In this document: in pieces, positions 62,488 to 64,000 of the stretch | How the letters are laid out: every line of letters starts with the position of its first letter | How positions within the stretch are numbered: position 1 is the first letter of the stretch | Assembly: GCF_000970305.1 (NCBI RefSeq) | Contig: NZ_CP009517.1 | Location: forward strand, 930,001-994,000 | DNA: 64,000 nucleotides | Origin: Methanosarcina barkeri 3 | GTDB lineage: Archaea; Halobacteriota; Methanosarcinia; Methanosarcinales; Methanosarcinaceae | Direction: 5' to 3' | The notes under the pieces: generated by a model | Told to the model about the DNA's origin: nothing | Seen by the model: only the letters and a program-made list of their open reading frames with translations | Database searches by the model: none | Translations under genes and position numbers: made by a program

Positions 62488-62903
62488 ATGAAACCTCAAC
62501 CAGTTAATTTATCATTTTCTCTCGGAATTAACGTGAAAAAAGAAGCTACGTCAGTCTTGTAGCCCTGACAAAGAATAATTTACAGGAAAGACCAGTATTT
62601 CAAATCAGTGTTTGTAATTATACAGTTAGTGTATTGATAGTATTAATATATAATCGTTAATTTTATAATGTGAGTTTTTATAACCTATTATTATTTACTT
62701 TTTATATTGCTCTGTTTTCCTTTGTCGTAAGGATATATAAAAAACTTCATCGTATGAATATAACGAATTATTGTACTGCTATTCAGGGTTTCATAACTGT
62801 AAAGCATTGTTTGTATTATTAAAGAGCGCTTTTATTACTGTAAAGAGCCATTATATGATAATTAAAATCATATTATTTTGTAAACCGCATAGAGGAAAAC
62901 TGT
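62488..62903. other. Gene-free spacer
   Basis: AT-rich. Nothing else can be seen apart from GAGGA of the next gene. Confidence 0.35.
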
Positions 62904-63395
62904 ATGACTCATGATTATATGCTAATTCTTGGATCGAATGTGTATGCAGATCCGGTATACAGGTTGTCATACAAACCCGATCAAAATAACGACGACAGGG
63001 TACCTTTATTCACTCTGGAAAACTGTGATGGCGTCTTGGTTCTAACGACCGAGATTCGGGATGAAAACTCCAATCTCATAGCAAAAATCGATAAAAATGA
63101 GTTTATCCAGCTTAATGAAAACTTTGAGGCAGAGGGAAAAATCGAGGCTGGAAGTGGCTTTACACTGACGCGAAAAGAAGATAGAACTGTTATTTTTAAT
63201 GTCAGAGTTACAGAAGACAGATACGTAATAGTAACAGGAACTTTTTATGTAAAAGATAAGAAAATCCGTATAACTGACAGTAGCGTGGAAATAAACGACG
63301 TATCTCGAAAAAGCATAAACGGTGTGGATATGCGTGATGCCATTTTTGTCGGGACTTGCGGTATTACGTTAACCAATGACGGGATAATAATTTAA
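62904..63395 (+). CDS. Hypothetical protein, beta-rich
   Basis: 163 residues with alternating strands (VLVLTTEIRDENSNLIAKID, FTLTRKEDRTVIFNVRVTED, YVIVTGTFYVKDKKIRITD) and no transmembrane segment. The repeated strand-turn pattern suggests a right-handed beta helix or barrel-like fold. No family was recognised. GAGGA lies nine bases before ATG 62904. It stands alone in a gene-poor region. Confidence 0.7.
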   Translation: MTHDYMLILGSNVYADPVYRLSYKPDQNNDDRVPLFTLENCDGVLVLTTEIRDENSNLIAKIDKNEFIQLNENFEAEGKIEAGSGFTLTRKEDRTVIFNVRVTEDRYVIVTGTFYVKDKKIRITDSSVEINDVSRKSINGVDMRDAIFVGTCGITLTNDGIII

Positions 63396-63403
63396 AGCTC
63401 AAC

Positions 63404-63460
63404 CAATTAGTTTTTTGTTACCAGTTAGTTTTTCGTTACCAGTTAGTTTTTCGTTTATTC
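63404..63460. repeat. 18-bp tandem repeat, three copies
   Basis: GTTACCAGTTAGTTTTTC is repeated after the stop of the beta-rich protein gene. Similar short repeats of TTTTTACTTAAATATCA occur at 63791-63855. Confidence 0.8.
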
Positions 63461-63877
63461 CATTTTTCTTGTTGTCTCTATATCCGGTTAATATTATTCT
63501 CAAACACTCGTAAAGTAGTTCTCAGTTCTTTTTTGTTCCGACCTTCAGCTCAACTGGAGCTTGCCTGCATACCTTGCACAAAAACACAATCATTTTTCAC
63601 ACTGAATATTTAATCGTGGTAATATCAACCATGTAACACCAGACGACCTAAAAAATTTTAAAAAAAATACTTTTTCAGATTTTATCCCCAAAAGTGCATT
63701 TTCAGGGATATTATTCAGGGTCACATTGGTGTCTTCCACAGTAAGTTAACTGGAAGCTTTGCCAAGTAAAAAAATGGATGGAATTGTGTGAGGACTTAAA
63801 AATCAGGTTTTTACTTAAATATCAAGTTTTTACTTAAATATCAGGCTTTTTATTGAAGCATTATAGAGCTCTTTATG
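63461..63877. other. Gene-free spacer
   Basis: No coding sequence between the 18-bp repeat and the partial gene at the end. AT-rich. Confidence 0.35.
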
Positions 63878-64000
63878 TTATATTACTCCAAGCTGCATGA
63901 GCCGGGCAACGGATATCAGTATGATTCCTGTTGTCAGCCTTATTTCCACTCTCCACCTTTCCCTGAACTCGGTGACTTTATTCGGGCTGAGTCCGAAGGC
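63878..64000 (-). CDS. C-terminal end of a membrane protein gene cut by the window edge
   Basis: The minus strand is open from the window end to a stop at 63878-63880. The 40 residues include FGLSPNKVTEFRERWRVEI followed by a hydrophobic helix TTGIILISVARLMQLG. Codon usage looks like a real gene. The family cannot be named from this fragment. Confidence 0.6.
   Translation of the reverse strand, partial: AFGLSPNKVTEFRERWRVEIRLTTGIILISVARLMQLGVI

Overview
The window is archaeal and almost certainly from a Methanosarcina chromosome. The evidence is two regulators of the winged-helix/FilR1 (Msr-like) type found in methylotrophic methanogens, COG1361-type surface proteins next to MacB-like ABC genes, a UPF0282 metallo-hydrolase, an archaeal SET-domain methyltransferase, TATA-box promoters, and AT-rich spacers full of short tandem repeats. 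The species cannot be fixed from the sequence alone. No rRNA and no intact tRNA gene was found.

Region 1 (1-7.5 kb) is a four-gene, translationally coupled operon: a secreted membrane-anchored protein, a 1066-residue tubulin/FtsZ-like protein, a six-helix membrane protein carrying a P-loop GTPase domain, and a one-helix protein with low-complexity linkers. It looks like a membrane-coupled cytomotive or GTPase system of unknown role and is the best candidate here for an undescribed system. A relic of a type I restriction specificity gene follows. Region 2 (7.5-9.8 kb) holds three 420-bp tandem repeats and a broken toxin-antitoxin pair flanked by two copies of a palindrome-rich element. Region 3 (10-28 kb) carries two Msr-like regulators, UPF0282 plus an AI-2E-type permease, DinB, a lipoprotein, a sorbosone-dehydrogenase-like protein, a small ferritin-like protein, DUF1294 and DUF421 membrane proteins, two MITE-like elements, a sensor kinase with two paralogous response regulators, and a MarR-TrmB pair. 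Region 4 (28.7-32.2 kb) is a RavA/ViaA-like MoxR ATPase and vWA pair.

Region 5 (32.4-46.9 kb) is a duplicated export cluster on the minus strand. Each set has a MarR regulator, a MATE exporter, an ABC ATPase, a COG1361 surface protein and a MacB-like permease. The ATPase and surface protein cores are almost identical between sets while the ends differ, which points to gene conversion. Paired palindromes surround TATA boxes in front of both marR copies and in front of the first ABC operon.

Region 6 (47-56 kb) starts with two decayed tRNA-Leu fragments, then an alpha/beta hydrolase, a NimA-like flavoprotein, an M50-like membrane protease, the SET protein, an APC permease, a ThyX-like protein and a cation/proton antiporter with TrkA domains. 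Region 7 (56-64 kb) is cell-surface glycan chemistry (acyltransferase 3, GT2-GtrA fusion, PIG-V-like mannosyltransferase) mixed with small unknown genes, an orphan CRISPR-like repeat, and the 3' end of a gene that runs off the window.

Start codons were reassigned where a Shine-Dalgarno sequence decided the matter. Two genes appear to start at CTG. All family names come from motif recognition by eye; no database search was run.
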